Shown: positions 46,356 through 55,913 of the stretch, piece after piece
Position numbering within the stretch: position 1 is the stretch's first letter
Layout: the number at the start of each line of letters is the position of its first letter
NCBI GenBank assembly: GCA_023150615.1
Contig: JAKLKO010000014.1
Coordinates: 49,273-113,272 of the forward strand
Length of the DNA stretch: 64,000 nt
Direction of reading: 5' to 3'
Source of the DNA: Phycisphaerae bacterium
GTDB lineage: Bacteria > Planctomycetota > Phycisphaerae > UBA1845 > UTPLA1
The notes under the pieces: model-generated
What the model was told of the DNA's origin: nothing
Seen by the model: only the letters and a program-made list of their open reading frames with translations
The model's database searches: none
Position numbers and translations under genes: made by a program

Positions 46356-47441
46356 GTGAACCTCGACGCATTCCTCCAGCATGTCAAGGACATCGAGCGC
46401 GACGCCGTCGTCGAGATTCCGAATTGCCGGACGGTCGACGCCCTCCGCGCCCTCGAAGCGCGGCACGTGAAGGCGCCGCTGGCCGAAGGGCTCAAGCAGC
46501 TCAAAACACTCCCAGCCGAGGCCCGCGCCGAGGCCGGAAAGGCCCTCAACGAGGCCAAGCAGCGCTTGACGCAGCGCTTCGACGCGGCGATCGACGATCT
46601 GAAGCAGCGCCTCATTGCCGACGAGCGCGCCGTCGCCGCCACCTACGATCCGACGATCCCCGGCCCCGTCGTGCCGCGCGGCGCGCTGCACCCCGTCACC
46701 GCCGTCCAGTGGGAAGTCGAGCGTGTCATGACGGGCCTCGGCTTCACCGTCGTCGGCGGACCGGAGATGGAGACCGACTTTCACAACTTCGAGGCGCTCA
46801 ACATCCCGGCGACACATCCGGCGCGCGACACGATGGACACGTTCTGGCTCACCAACGGCTGGCTGCTCCGCACGCACACGTCGCCGTGCCAGGTCCGCGC
46901 CATGCTGACCTACGGCGCGCCACTCCGCGTCATCGCCCCCGGGCGCTGCTTCCGTTACGAGACCATCGACGCCTCGCACGAGAACACCTTCTTTCAGGTC
47001 GAAGGCCTGCTCATCGACCACGGCATCTCCATCGCGCATCTCATCGCGGTCATGCGCCTGCTCCTGCGCGAGCTCTTTCAGCGCGACGTCAAGGTCCGTC
47101 TGCGGCCCGGCTTCTTCCCCTTCGTCGAGCCCGGCTTCGAACTCGACATGTCCTGCGAGATCTGCGCCGGCACCGGCTGCCCGACCTGCAAGCAGAGCGG
47201 CTGGGTCGAGATCCTGCCCTGCGGCATGGTCCACCCGAACGTGCTGCGCTACGGCAACATCGACCCGCACGAGTTCACCGGCTTCGCCTTCGGACTCGGG
47301 CTGACGCGCCTGGCGATGATGAAGTACGGCATCGCGGACATCCGCATCCTCAACAGCGGCGACCTGCGCGGCATCGTCCCGCAAAACCGCCTCACCGGAC
47401 CGCAGATCGGCGGATGCAGCGTCCGCAAAAACCCGGCCTGA
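46356..47441 (+). CDS. pheS: Phenylalanine--tRNA ligase alpha subunit
   Basis: GTG 46356 is the likely start (AAGGA upstream); the product is 361 residues, normal for PheS. An N-terminal coiled coil (about 1-85) is followed by the class II catalytic core: HPVTAVQWEVERVMTGLGF, GPEMETDFHNFEALNIP, motif 2 around RVIAPGRCFRYETIDASHE, and motif 3 FAFGLGLTRLAMMKYGI. The active site is complete. No pheT follows; the next genes are a lipoprotein and a ferritin-like protein. Confidence 0.96.
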   Translation: MNLDAFLQHVKDIERDAVVEIPNCRTVDALRALEARHVKAPLAEGLKQLKTLPAEARAEAGKALNEAKQRLTQRFDAAIDDLKQRLIADERAVAATYDPTIPGPVVPRGALHPVTAVQWEVERVMTGLGFTVVGGPEMETDFHNFEALNIPATHPARDTMDTFWLTNGWLLRTHTSPCQVRAMLTYGAPLRVIAPGRCFRYETIDASHENTFFQVEGLLIDHGISIAHLIAVMRLLLRELFQRDVKVRLRPGFFPFVEPGFELDMSCEICAGTGCPTCKQSGWVEILPCGMVHPNVLRYGNIDPHEFTGFAFGLGLTRLAMMKYGIADIRILNSGDLRGIVPQNRLTGPQIGGCSVRKNPA

Positions 47442-47615
47442 ACGCGCCCCCGGCCCGTTTCGCGGCTTCACACGCGCAGCGCGTCTAACCGCCGCGAATC
47501 GCCCCTGACCCGCGCGCGTCGCGGCGAAAACTGCTTGACTTCCCCCAAACCCGACCGACAATGGCCGAGCACCGGCGCGGAGTTGGCGCGTCGTAATCAC
47601 AAGGAGTATCGAACC

Positions 47616-47984
47616 ATGCGTACCGTCAAGGCGTTCGCTCTCGTCGTTGCAGCGGGCCTCCTGGCCGGCTGCTCGTCCGTCACCGGCACTTGGGTCAGCA
47701 AGGGCGGCCCCGATCAGAATGCAAACCCCATCGCCCGCGTCACGTTCGCCGGCGACGGCACCTTCACCGCCGAGGCCGACTACGGCCCGAAGGGCAAGCA
47801 GGCCATGTCCGGCACCTGGGAGTGCAAGATGGGCAAGCTTTGCCTCGAATCCGACGGCCAGAAGCGCGAGTACGACGTGTCGGTCAAGCACGGCGAATTG
47901 ACGATTTGCAAGTCCGGTGCGCCGGCCGATGCCAAGAAGTACACGATGACGAAGATGAAGGGCAAGTCGATGTGGGGTCTGTAA
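47616..47984 (+). CDS. Small lipoprotein with calycin-like repeats
   Basis: ATG 47616 has AAGGAG 9 nt upstream. The 122-residue product has a lipobox (VAAGLLAGC) and a beta-rich mature part with repeated patterns (VTFAGDGTFTAEADYG, MSGTWECKMGKLCLES) seen in DUF-type small lipoproteins. Function is unknown. Confidence 0.75.
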   Translation: MRTVKAFALVVAAGLLAGCSSVTGTWVSKGGPDQNANPIARVTFAGDGTFTAEADYGPKGKQAMSGTWECKMGKLCLESDGQKREYDVSVKHGELTICKSGAPADAKKYTMTKMKGKSMWGL

Positions 47985-48039
47985 GCCCGCATCGAACGGC
48001 GTCCGCTCCGCACCGCCCGTATCCCCTCGAATGTCGGCC

Positions 48040-48068
48040 CGTCCGACCCGGCGACGCCGGGTTGGACG
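48040..48068 (+). terminator. Hairpin downstream of the small lipoprotein gene
   Basis: CGTCCGACCCGGC (48040-48052) pairs with GCCGGGTTGGACG (48056-48068) over 13 bp with one G-T pair and a GAC loop, about 55 bp after the lipoprotein stop. No T-run follows. Confidence 0.45.
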
Positions 48069-48152
48069 GCCTGCGCGCCGAACACTAGAATCCCGCGGTC
48101 GCCGACGCGCGGGGCGATTGGCGAACCCTTGTCCGAGTGAGAGGAAATGACC

Positions 48153-48608
48153 ATGGCCGGCCCTCGAGACCAGATTATCGAAGAGCTCAAGACCGCTTAT
48201 CGAATGGAGCTGGAAACGGCGCTGAATTACGTCGCGAACTCCATCAATCTCGACGGCATCCGCGCGGAGGAGATCAAGAAGGCGCTTCAGGCGGACGTCA
48301 CGGAGGAGATGAACCACGCGCAGCAACTCGGCAACCGCATCAAGACGCTCGGCGGCGCCTGCCCCGGGTCGCTGGCCCTGAAGTTCACTCAGACCGCCAT
48401 GCAGCCGCCCGCCGACACCACGGACGTCATCAGCGTCATCAAGGGCGTCATTGAGGGGGAGAACAACGCCGTCGCGCAGTACGAAAAGCTCATCAAGTTG
48501 TGCGATGGAGTCGACTACGTGACGCAGGACCTCTGCATCACGATCATGGGCGAAGAGGAGATCCACCGGCGCGACTTCCAAGGCTTCCTCAAGGAATACA
48601 CGAAGTAG
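48153..48608 (+). CDS. Ferritin-like domain protein
   Basis: ATG 48153 has AGGA 7 nt upstream; an ATG at 48147 is too close to it. The 151-residue four-helix protein carries the iron-ligand pattern of ferritin-like proteins: E in MELETALNYV, ExxH in EEMNHAQQL, E in VIEGENNAVAQYEKL and ExxH in GEEEIHRRDF. It likely binds a di-iron centre and acts in iron storage or oxidative stress. It is followed after 12 bp by a GroES-like gene. Confidence 0.85.
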   Translation: MAGPRDQIIEELKTAYRMELETALNYVANSINLDGIRAEEIKKALQADVTEEMNHAQQLGNRIKTLGGACPGSLALKFTQTAMQPPADTTDVISVIKGVIEGENNAVAQYEKLIKLCDGVDYVTQDLCITIMGEEEIHRRDFQGFLKEYTK

Positions 48609-48620
48609 CCGGGCGCTGCG

Positions 48621-48947
48621 ATGGCCAGGTCCGATGCCGACGTCCGTCCGGGGAAGATCGAGACCGTCGAGCCGATCGGCAAACGGATCCTGATCCGCAA
48701 GGACGAAGACAAGAAGAAGACCAAGGGCGGCATTCAGCTCCCCGACAACATCGAGATCCCCACGATCACCGGACGCATCGTCGCCGTGTCGGCGCAAGTG
48801 GATCGCGACGAGGACTTCCCCCTCCAGCAATACGACCGCGTGCTCTTCAACCCCAAGCACGCCATTCCGGTCGACTTCGAGGGGGACAACCGGCTGTTCG
48901 TCGTGCCGGTCGAAGACGTCGTCGCCGTTTTCCGCCGCACGACCTAG
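48621..48947 (+). CDS. GroES-like co-chaperonin family protein
   Basis: The 108-residue protein has the Cpn10 layout: VEPIGKRILIRKDEDKKKTK at the N-terminus, a mobile-loop region GGIQLPDNIEIPTITGRIVA, and a YDRVLFNPKHAIPVDFEGD segment. It is divergent from housekeeping GroES, and no groEL is next to it. It could serve a second chaperonin or another role. Confidence 0.82.
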   Translation: MARSDADVRPGKIETVEPIGKRILIRKDEDKKKTKGGIQLPDNIEIPTITGRIVAVSAQVDRDEDFPLQQYDRVLFNPKHAIPVDFEGDNRLFVVPVEDVVAVFRRTT

Positions 48948-48962
48948 CGGCGGCGCACGCGC

Positions 48963-49664
48963 TCAGGGCTCGTTGTCGGCCTCGTCCGCCTCTTCGCCCC
49001 TGTTCAATTTGCCGCGGCCGCCCGCTTTGCTCGACTTCGACTCACGATAGACCGTGATCTTCGCCGCCAGCGACGTCGTCTTATTCTGCGCATCGCGCAC
49101 GCTCGTAATCGCCGCGCGCCGACCGGTCGGGACGTCGTGCAACTCGATCTCCTCTCCGCCCAGGCGAATCCGCGTCTCGTCGTTGACCTTCACGCGGATC
49201 ATCTGCCGCCGCGCATCGGTCGAGCTGCCCGGATATCGCCGAGAGATCGTGATCACTCCGCCTTTCACGTCCACCGACTCCACGGTCCCGTACAGATCCG
49301 GATACGGATCCGAGATCGTCAGCCGACGCGCGACGTCCGATACGCGGCCGTTCTCCTCACGCAGATACACCCAGATGCGCATCTCCGGCCGGATGTCCTC
49401 GGCCCGGAACGGCTCGCGCGACTTGATGATCTCCGTGTCCGCGTCGAAGCGGATCGTGTGCCGCGGCTGGCCCGCCCGCTTGCTGCCCTTCACAACGATC
49501 TCGCGCTTTTTCAGGTCGATCCGTTCGACCGTGCCGAGAAAGTCGTAACCGCGCCGCACCGGCCGCTGCTCGTCCGGCGCCGCCGCGACCATCACCGGAA
49601 TCGCGGCGACGATCAGCACCCCGCGCAGCAGCCGCCACATCGGTCCGATGGCCCCGTCCATCAC
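48963..49664 (-). CDS. Exported protein with repeated OB/barrel-like units
   Basis: The 233-residue product has a signal peptide (LLRGVLIVAAIPVMVAAA) and two similar units, GTVERIDLKKREIVVKGSKR and GTVESVDVKGGVITISRRYP, as in DUF5666-type periplasmic proteins. The C-terminus is charged. It converges on the GroES-like gene and ends 15 bp from it. Function is unknown. Confidence 0.68.
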   Translation of the reverse strand: MMDGAIGPMWRLLRGVLIVAAIPVMVAAAPDEQRPVRRGYDFLGTVERIDLKKREIVVKGSKRAGQPRHTIRFDADTEIIKSREPFRAEDIRPEMRIWVYLREENGRVSDVARRLTISDPYPDLYGTVESVDVKGGVITISRRYPGSSTDARRQMIRVKVNDETRIRLGGEEIELHDVPTGRRAAITSVRDAQNKTTSLAAKITVYRESKSSKAGGRGKLNRGEEADEADNEP

Positions 49665-49679
49665 CCACCTCCCTCGCGC

Positions 49680-51098
49680 CTAGCGCGATTGCGGTTCCAA
49701 CGCCTCCTGCTCGATGGTCCGCGCAAACTCCTCTGCCAGCGCATCACTCACATACCCCCGAATCCACGTCAGCGTAAAGTTCAGCCTCCGATCGAACCGC
49801 GAGAACGCCGGATTCCATCCCGGCGGCGCCGACAGCGGCGTCGCGCCCCACAGGTTCGTCACCCGCGCCCCGCAGAACTCCCGAATGGGCGGATCAATCT
49901 CGCCATAATACGAAAACCCCGAGGCGTACGGCTCCAGCCCGATCGGCAGCCCCAGCAGGATGCGATACTGCCACGTCCGCATCAGGCCCGCCATCCAGAT
50001 CAGCGCCCAGTTCGCCTCCGCCATCCCCTCCGACTCGAACCGCTCGAGCTGCGCCTTCAAGTCCGCGCCGAACATATGCGAATCCTCGATCAGCGCCCGA
50101 CGCCCGCACAGCGTCGCCGCCACGAGGTAGTTCCCATGCACCGGCCGGGGACCCGCCGGCCGCACGCTCTGCGGCAGCGTCACGAGATACGACTCGGTCT
50201 CCAGTCCGCGCGCGAGGTACAGGCGGTGCAGTGCGCGGATCACGCAGCCCGCCAGGTACCGCGCGTAGATCCCTTTGCCGGCAGGACACTTCGCCTTCGC
50301 ATTCGACTGGATCCGCTCGACCTCGTCCGCCTCGAAGACGCGCAGGCGCAATCCGAGCGCCCGCGAAGGCTCTGGCGGCGCCGAATCCAACCGCACGCGC
50401 TGCACTTTTCCGTAATCACGATGAACCCGAAACGCCTTGCGGAAGAGGCGGAACCGCGTGCCGAACGACGCGCCGCCCAGCGGGTCCAGGCCCATCCCGT
50501 CCGGACGCAACGCTGCCGGAAGCGCCGCCGGACCCGGCGCGCGATCCATCCGCGCCAGCTCGGCGAGGAACCACTGCGCACCCTCCGCATCCATCAGCGC
50601 ATGCGGCCAGCGCAGGCACACCCGACCCTGCCCGTTCGGACCCGCGTAGTAGTCGATCCGGGTCAGCGGTCCGGCGTGCAGGTCGCACGGCTCGGCGTAA
50701 CGCCGCTCGCAGCGCCGCCACATCTCGCCGAGCCAGTCCGACGCGCCGCTCAGGTCGTCGTAGCAGTATGCCGAGTCCGCCAGCGACGCGGGGGCCTTCG
50801 GCAGCACCCACCGCGGGCGACCGCTTACCAGCGACGTGCGGACCCGCGCCGCCGCGACCGGATGCTCGCAGTACATCCGCCGCAGCGCCGCCCGCACCCG
50901 TGCCGGGTCGATCTCCCCCTCCACGTCCATCAACATCAGGGTGACGTTGCCAATCTGGCCCCGTGCAACCATCAGCCGATCGTGGGCGTAATAGAGGTAA
51001 TCGCACGGATTGAGCGCGAAGCGGCGACGCCGGACGCGCCCGTCGGGTTCGCAACCCGCGGCCTCATGCTCGCTCGCTCGCGACGCCGTCTCCAGCAT
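49680..51098 (-). CDS. HXXXD acyltransferase / condensation-domain-like protein
   Basis: The 472-residue protein has LRWPHALMDAEGAQWFLAEL near residues 155-175, which holds the H-x3-D-x2-G catalytic motif of the condensation-domain/wax-ester-synthase superfamily, after an N-terminal lid region. The family moves acyl groups from CoA or carrier proteins to alcohols or amines. No carrier protein or NRPS module is nearby, so an acyl-CoA dependent lipid or glycolipid acyltransferase is more likely. It is divergent from the HpnB-like glycosyltransferase with 85 bp between the starts. Confidence 0.75.
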   Translation of the reverse strand: MLETASRASEHEAAGCEPDGRVRRRRFALNPCDYLYYAHDRLMVARGQIGNVTLMLMDVEGEIDPARVRAALRRMYCEHPVAAARVRTSLVSGRPRWVLPKAPASLADSAYCYDDLSGASDWLGEMWRRCERRYAEPCDLHAGPLTRIDYYAGPNGQGRVCLRWPHALMDAEGAQWFLAELARMDRAPGPAALPAALRPDGMGLDPLGGASFGTRFRLFRKAFRVHRDYGKVQRVRLDSAPPEPSRALGLRLRVFEADEVERIQSNAKAKCPAGKGIYARYLAGCVIRALHRLYLARGLETESYLVTLPQSVRPAGPRPVHGNYLVAATLCGRRALIEDSHMFGADLKAQLERFESEGMAEANWALIWMAGLMRTWQYRILLGLPIGLEPYASGFSYYGEIDPPIREFCGARVTNLWGATPLSAPPGWNPAFSRFDRRLNFTLTWIRGYVSDALAEEFARTIEQEALEPQSR

Positions 51099-51183
51099 CG
51101 GTCTCGCCTCGAACCGGAAGTCGTCGCCTCGACCTGCCGCGCCAGCCTATCCGCGCTTGCGGCCGAACGGTAGCCTCCGTACC

Positions 51184-52470
51184 ATGCGGTTTCGACCCTC
51201 GCCGCCGGGGCTTGCGAGGAGAATTGGATTGCTCGAATACACCCTCTGGACCTTGGCGGCCCTCTATGCACTCATCGCCGGTGCGTGGGCCTGGGGCGTT
51301 ATCCGACTCCGCACGTTCAAGTTCGACGAGGATTTGCGACTCACGCCGCTGCCCGTCTGGCCGGCCGATCGCAGCGCCCCCAGCATTGACGTCGTGATCG
51401 CCGCGCACAACGAGGAGGACACCATCGGTCCCTGCCTGACGGCCCTGCTCCAACAGGGCTATCCGAACCTCCGCATCCTCGTCGCCAACGATCGCAGCGA
51501 CGACCGGACCGCCGAGGTCATCGACGGGATCGCGGCGCGTCACGCCGAGGTCCGCCAGGTCTGCGTGCTCGATCTGCCCGATGGCTGGATCGGAAAGACC
51601 CACGCCCTCTCGGTCGCCGCGACGGAATGTACCGCCGACTACATCCTCTTTATCGACAGCGACGTCCGCCTGGTGCCCGGCGCGATCAACGCCGTAATGA
51701 AGAAGACGCTCGACGACCGCCTCGACTTCCTCAGCCTCTGGCCCAGCCTCGAACTCGAGAGCTTTGCCGAGCGGTTGCTCACGCCGCCCGCCGGCTGGCT
51801 CCTCAGCTTCTGGGCATTGCTCAGCACCGGCGCGGGCGCACGACCCACCGACGTCAAGCTCGGCAACGGCCAGTTCATGATGCTCCGCCGCGAATGCTAC
51901 GAGAAGGTGGGCGGACATGTCGCCGTCAAGGCCGAGCTGGCCGAGGACGCCATCATCGCCAACACCGTCGCCGCCATGGGCTTCCGTCGCTGGGCCGGGC
52001 TTGGACGCGGCGTCTACATCACGGCGCGGACCGGTTCGCTGCAACGCACCATGAACGCCATCACCCGTGTCGTCATCGGCAGCCTCTGCACACAATGGCG
52101 CGTCCTCGCCAGCACGCAGATCCTCCTCGGCGGCTGCGTCATTCCGATCTGGCTCTTTCCGCTCAGCCTCGCGCTCTGGATCGCCTTTCGACACCCCGCC
52201 GCCATCACCTTCGCCACCATCGCCGCCGTACACTACGTCGCCATGACCATCGTCCTGCGGCACCTCTTCGAGCTCACGCTCGTCAAGCGCGGCTCGCTCC
52301 TGTGGTTCCCCATCGGCTGCGTCCTTGTCAGCGGCATCCTCGTCTGGTCCTGGCTTGTCATGACCGGCCACGGCGCCGTGCGCTGGGGCAAGACCCGCTA
52401 CGCCGTCCGCGGCTCGCGCATCCTCCACACCATAGGCGATGCGCCAACGCGCGTCGCCGCCGCGTCCTGA
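51184..52470 (+). CDS. Membrane glycosyltransferase family 2 (HpnB-like)
   Basis: From ATG 51184 the product is 428 residues. An N-terminal membrane helix (LEYTLWTLAALYALIAGAWA) precedes a GT-A domain with IDVVIAAHNEEDTIGPCL, the DxD-type motif ILFIDSDVRL near residues 155-164 and a QxxxW-like region, then three or four C-terminal membrane helices. This plan matches the hopene-associated glycosyltransferase HpnB. Its presence divergent to an acyltransferase suggests a membrane glycolipid pathway. No squalene-hopene cyclase is in the window, so the HpnB label is by similarity only. Confidence 0.82.
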   Translation: MRFRPSPPGLARRIGLLEYTLWTLAALYALIAGAWAWGVIRLRTFKFDEDLRLTPLPVWPADRSAPSIDVVIAAHNEEDTIGPCLTALLQQGYPNLRILVANDRSDDRTAEVIDGIAARHAEVRQVCVLDLPDGWIGKTHALSVAATECTADYILFIDSDVRLVPGAINAVMKKTLDDRLDFLSLWPSLELESFAERLLTPPAGWLLSFWALLSTGAGARPTDVKLGNGQFMMLRRECYEKVGGHVAVKAELAEDAIIANTVAAMGFRRWAGLGRGVYITARTGSLQRTMNAITRVVIGSLCTQWRVLASTQILLGGCVIPIWLFPLSLALWIAFRHPAAITFATIAAVHYVAMTIVLRHLFELTLVKRGSLLWFPIGCVLVSGILVWSWLVMTGHGAVRWGKTRYAVRGSRILHTIGDAPTRVAAAS

Positions 52471-52596
52471 AATCCCGGCCGAATTCGCACCGCTTTCGTC
52501 GCTTGACGCGAATCCCATACTTTCCAGATACGGTCAGCGACCGTGTCCGAACAACCCATGTTCAGCGAATCCGGGGGCAGCCTGGAGGGCGCTGAG

Positions 52597-53409
52597 ATGC
52601 AACGGACACGACTCGCGATTCTCCCCACGACCCTCCTCGGACTCTTCGCGGCCACCGCGCACGCACGCGTCTGGTTCTACGTCGAACCCGAAGGCTCGGC
52701 GAACAACGCCGCGGCCGGCTTTCGTGAAGCCGCCGGGCCGCTCGCCGAGTTCGACTTCGAAGACCCTGCATTCGGACCTTCCGGCAGCGAAGTCCCGGTG
52801 TTACCGCTCGCCGGCGCGGACCTCCTCCTCGACGCATACGATGCCGGGCCGTACGTGCCGACGGTCTGGAACTCGCGCGAGTTTGACGATCCCGGACGAT
52901 TCGAGAACCGCGCTCTCTATGTCGGTTCGACCGTCACCATTCGCTTTACCGGTCTGCACAAGCTCCGCTCGTTCGGCGCGTGGATCTTCGACGACCGCCG
53001 CGCGTACGATGCCGCGTACCTCGTCACCGTCACAGAACGCAACGGTCAGACCTTCGCCGTGCGACTGGAGAACGACCGGCCGCTGAATGCGTGGGGGCAT
53101 GAGATCGAGGGCTTCGTCGGCGTGATCTCGACCGCCGGCCTGGCCGAGATCACGATCACGGCGATCGATCCCGAGTCGGGCGCGGCGATCCCCGACGAGA
53201 TCGAACTCGATCACGTCATGGCCGGCGTCTGGCCGGTGCTGCCGGCGGACGCCGCGGGGGCGTGGCGGAGCGACGACGATGAGGATTCCGCGCCGCCGCG
53301 TGCAGACGACCGCCGTTCAACCGAGCCGCAGGAGAGCGGAAGCTCGGACATCCCGGCCGAACCGGGCGCCGCGAACCGCAACCGGCGCGATTCCTACCGT
53401 TCGCGCTGA
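52597..53409 (+). CDS. Exported protein with beta-sandwich-like domain
   Basis: ATG 52597 has GGAGGG 7 nt upstream and gives 270 residues. A signal peptide (LAILPTTLLGLFAATAHA) is followed by a mature part with FENRALYVGSTVTIRFTG and LRSFGAWIFDDRRAYDAAYL, which read like a carbohydrate-binding or PEP-CTERM-type sandwich. The C-terminal 55 residues are a hydrophilic, Ser/Asp-rich tail ending in arginines. No family is assigned. Confidence 0.68.
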   Translation: MQRTRLAILPTTLLGLFAATAHARVWFYVEPEGSANNAAAGFREAAGPLAEFDFEDPAFGPSGSEVPVLPLAGADLLLDAYDAGPYVPTVWNSREFDDPGRFENRALYVGSTVTIRFTGLHKLRSFGAWIFDDRRAYDAAYLVTVTERNGQTFAVRLENDRPLNAWGHEIEGFVGVISTAGLAEITITAIDPESGAAIPDEIELDHVMAGVWPVLPADAAGAWRSDDDEDSAPPRADDRRSTEPQESGSSDIPAEPGAANRNRRDSYRSR

Positions 53410-53445
53410 TCTGCGCGCAGCGCCACGATGGGGCCGCGCCGGCGA

Positions 53446-54426
53446 CTACCCGACGCCCGTCATCTCCGGCAGGTTGACGCAGTTCAGGAAGTCCCGCGAA
53501 TCGCGATACACCTTCACGATCCGACCCACCTCCGCCGCAATCGCCATCTGCGCCTGCTCCGTCGATGCGCCCACGTGGTGCGTCCCGTACACGTGCGGCG
53601 CCTCGACCACCGGATCGGCGAACTCCGATTCGCCCGCGCCGGGCTCCTGCTCATACACATCCAGCGCCGCGCCGGCGATCACGCCGTGCCGCACCGCGTC
53701 CGCGAGCGCCGCCTCGTCCACAACGCCGCCGCGGCTGCAGTTGATCAGGAACGCGGTCGACTTCATCATCCCCAGCTCGCGCTCGCCGATCAGATGGTGC
53801 GTCGGCACACCGCCCGGAACGTGCAGCGTGATGAAATCCGACTTCCGCAGCAGCTCCTCGAACGGGACCTTCTGAATCCCCAGCTCGCCCTCGATCGAGT
53901 GCCGCGAAATCGTGTCGTGGTAGAGCAGATTCATCTCGAACGCCGCCGCACGCCGCGCCACCTCGTAACCGATCCGCCCCAGGCCCACGACGCCCAGCGT
54001 CCGCCCCTTCAGGCCCAGCGCCTTGCTGTACTCCTTCTTGTTCCAGGCCCGCCGCCGCAGATCGACTGTCTCATCCACGATCCGCCGGTCCAGCGCAATC
54101 ATCAGCCCGATCGTCAGCTCGGCGACCGCCACCGCGTTCTGCCCCGGACAGTTGCACACTCGAATGCCGCGCCGCGTCGCCCCCGCGACGTCGATCGTAT
54201 CAACGCCCGACCCCGCGCGGATCACCAACTTCAGCGCCCGCGCCGCGTCCAGCGTCTCCCGCGGAACCTTCGTCGATCGAACGATCAGGATCTCCGCCGC
54301 GGAATCCCGAACCGCCTCGGTCAGTGCCGCGCCGCTCGTGCCGGGCCGGTAGTCCACCTCCAACCCCAGCGCCTTCAATTCACGAATGCCCGCCTCCTCA
54401 AACTTGTCCGCGATCAGGACCTTCAT
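53446..54426 (-). CDS. D-isomer-specific 2-hydroxyacid dehydrogenase (SerA-like)
   Basis: The 326-residue protein has the two-domain D-2-hydroxyacid dehydrogenase fold: NAD-binding [20 protein letters not shown], substrate-binding [20 protein letters not shown], the catalytic Arg in [18 protein letters not shown], Glu in DVYEQEP and His in THHVGAST. The pattern around the first Gly-rich loop and GAST is closest to 3-phosphoglycerate dehydrogenase, but the ACT/C-terminal domain is absent, so other 2-hydroxyacids are possible. It is divergent from the yjbQ gene. Confidence 0.9.
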   Translation of the reverse strand: MKVLIADKFEEAGIRELKALGLEVDYRPGTSGAALTEAVRDSAAEILIVRSTKVPRETLDAARALKLVIRAGSGVDTIDVAGATRRGIRVCNCPGQNAVAVAELTIGLMIALDRRIVDETVDLRRRAWNKKEYSKALGLKGRTLGVVGLGRIGYEVARRAAAFEMNLLYHDTISRHSIEGELGIQKVPFEELLRKSDFITLHVPGGVPTHHLIGERELGMMKSTAFLINCSRGGVVDEAALADAVRHGVIAGAALDVYEQEPGAGESEFADPVVEAPHVYGTHHVGASTEQAQMAIAAEVGRIVKVYRDSRDFLNCVNLPEMTGVG

Positions 54427-54539
54427 GGAAATACCTCCGGGCGACGCCGGACCGCGCGGTCCGGTGCCGGATAAGGTGTGCGACGGGCATCCCGATTATA
54501 GTGGCAAGCCGTAACGGCAGCCCTCCGGAGACGAGGCCC

Positions 54540-54959
54540 ATGAAAACCCACCGGCAGGAGCTTTGGTTCGAGACCCCGCAGCGCCGCGCCTACATGAACA
54601 TCACACCCCAGGTCGAACGGGCCGTCGCCGAAAGCGGCGTCCGCGAAGGCCTCTGCCTCGTGAACGCCATGCACATCTCGGCCAGCGTCTTCATTAACGA
54701 CGACGAGCCCGGCCTGCACGCCGACTTCGACCGCTGGCTCGAGCAGCTCGCCCCGCACGAGCCCGTCCGGCAATACCGCCACAACGACACCGGCGAAGAC
54801 AACGCCGATGCGCACCTCAAGCGCACGATCATGGGCCGCGAGGTCGTCGTGGCCGTCACGAAGGGCCGGCTCGACTTCGGTCCGTGGGAGCAGATCTTCT
54901 ACGGCGAGTTCGACGGCCGCCGCCGCAAGCGCGTGCTGATCAAGATCATCGGAGAATAA
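54540..54959 (+). CDS. YjbQ / UPF0047 family protein
   Basis: From ATG 54540 the product is 139 residues, the usual size. The family motif set is complete: [56 protein letters not shown]. Members have a weak thiamine-phosphate synthase activity in vitro; the physiological role is not settled. It lies 3 bp upstream of the endonuclease IV gene and is probably co-transcribed. Confidence 0.93.
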   Translation: MKTHRQELWFETPQRRAYMNITPQVERAVAESGVREGLCLVNAMHISASVFINDDEPGLHADFDRWLEQLAPHEPVRQYRHNDTGEDNADAHLKRTIMGREVVVAVTKGRLDFGPWEQIFYGEFDGRRRKRVLIKIIGE

Positions 54960-54962
54960 AGC

Positions 54963-55901
54963 GTGCCACGCGCGACCGAACGACCGCTGACGCCGCGCTT
55001 CGGCGCCCATATGTCCATCGCCGGCGGGCTGCACCGCGCCATCGACCTCGCCGAGGCCGCCGGCTGCGACTGCGTGCAGGTCTTCGTCAAGAACCAGCGC
55101 CAGTGGTCCGCCCGCCCGCTCCGCGACGACGAGATCGCCGCCTGGCACGCCGCGCAGCAGCGCACCGGCATCGCCCCGGCCATCGCCCACGCCACCTACC
55201 TGATCAACCTCGCCTCGCCCGACAACGCCATCTGGCAGCGGAGCATCGCCGCCTGCGCCGACGAACTCCGACGCTGCAGCGCGCTGCGCATCCGCGGACT
55301 CGTCATCCATCCCGGCGCGCACATGGGATGCGGCGAAGCCGCCGGATGCCGGCGCGTCGCCGACGCGCTGCGGATAATCCTCGACGAATTCGACGATCCG
55401 ATCGTTCGCCCGCTGCTCGAAATCACCGCCGGCCAGGGCACCTGCCTCGGCCACCGCCTCGAACACCTGGCCGGGATGATCGATCGCTCCGGCCGCCCGG
55501 AGCGGATCGGCATCTGCTTCGACACGTGCCACGCCCTCGCCGCTGGCTACCGCTTCGACACGGACGAGACGTACGCCGCGACGTTCGACGAGCTTGATCG
55601 GCGGCTCGGCATCGCCCGCATTGAGTGCTTTCACCTCAACGACTCGCGCCGCGAGTGCGGCTCGCGCGTCGATCGACACACTCATGTTGGCGAAGGCTAT
55701 GTCGGACGCAGCGCCTTTCGGCGGATCGTGACCGACCCGCGATTCCGAAACGTCCCGATGATCCTGGAAACCCCCAAGGGCACGGATAACCGCGGCCGCG
55801 ACCTCGACCGGATCAACCTGCAGCGCCTGCGCCGACTCGCGCGTCCCGCGCCACCGGCTCCCCCGCGCCCGGCGCGACGCGCTGCTTCCGCCCGGCGCTG
55901 A
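54963..55901 (+). CDS. nfo: Endonuclease IV
   Basis: From GTG 54963 the product is 312 residues. It has the AP endonuclease family 2 motifs: FGAHMSIAGGLHRAIDLA at the N-terminus, VIHPGAHMGCGEAAG, GICFDTCHALAAGYRFDT, CFHLNDSRRECGSRVDRH and PMILETPKG, which hold the three-zinc ligands. It cuts at abasic sites in base-excision repair. The last ~25 residues are a Pro/Ala/Arg-rich extension. Confidence 0.95.
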   Translation: MPRATERPLTPRFGAHMSIAGGLHRAIDLAEAAGCDCVQVFVKNQRQWSARPLRDDEIAAWHAAQQRTGIAPAIAHATYLINLASPDNAIWQRSIAACADELRRCSALRIRGLVIHPGAHMGCGEAAGCRRVADALRIILDEFDDPIVRPLLEITAGQGTCLGHRLEHLAGMIDRSGRPERIGICFDTCHALAAGYRFDTDETYAATFDELDRRLGIARIECFHLNDSRRECGSRVDRHTHVGEGYVGRSAFRRIVTDPRFRNVPMILETPKGTDNRGRDLDRINLQRLRRLARPAPPAPPRPARRAASARR

Positions 55902-55913
55902 CGCGAGGCCGGA

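Noticed and set aside
46140..48860. A 906-codon minus-strand frame across pheS and following genes
   Set aside because: Antisense to pheS, a lipoprotein and a ferritin-like gene; no recognisable domain.
49137..51173. A 678-codon plus-strand frame opposite the acyltransferase
   Set aside because: Arg/Pro/His-rich shadow; the minus-strand HALMDAEG protein is the real gene.
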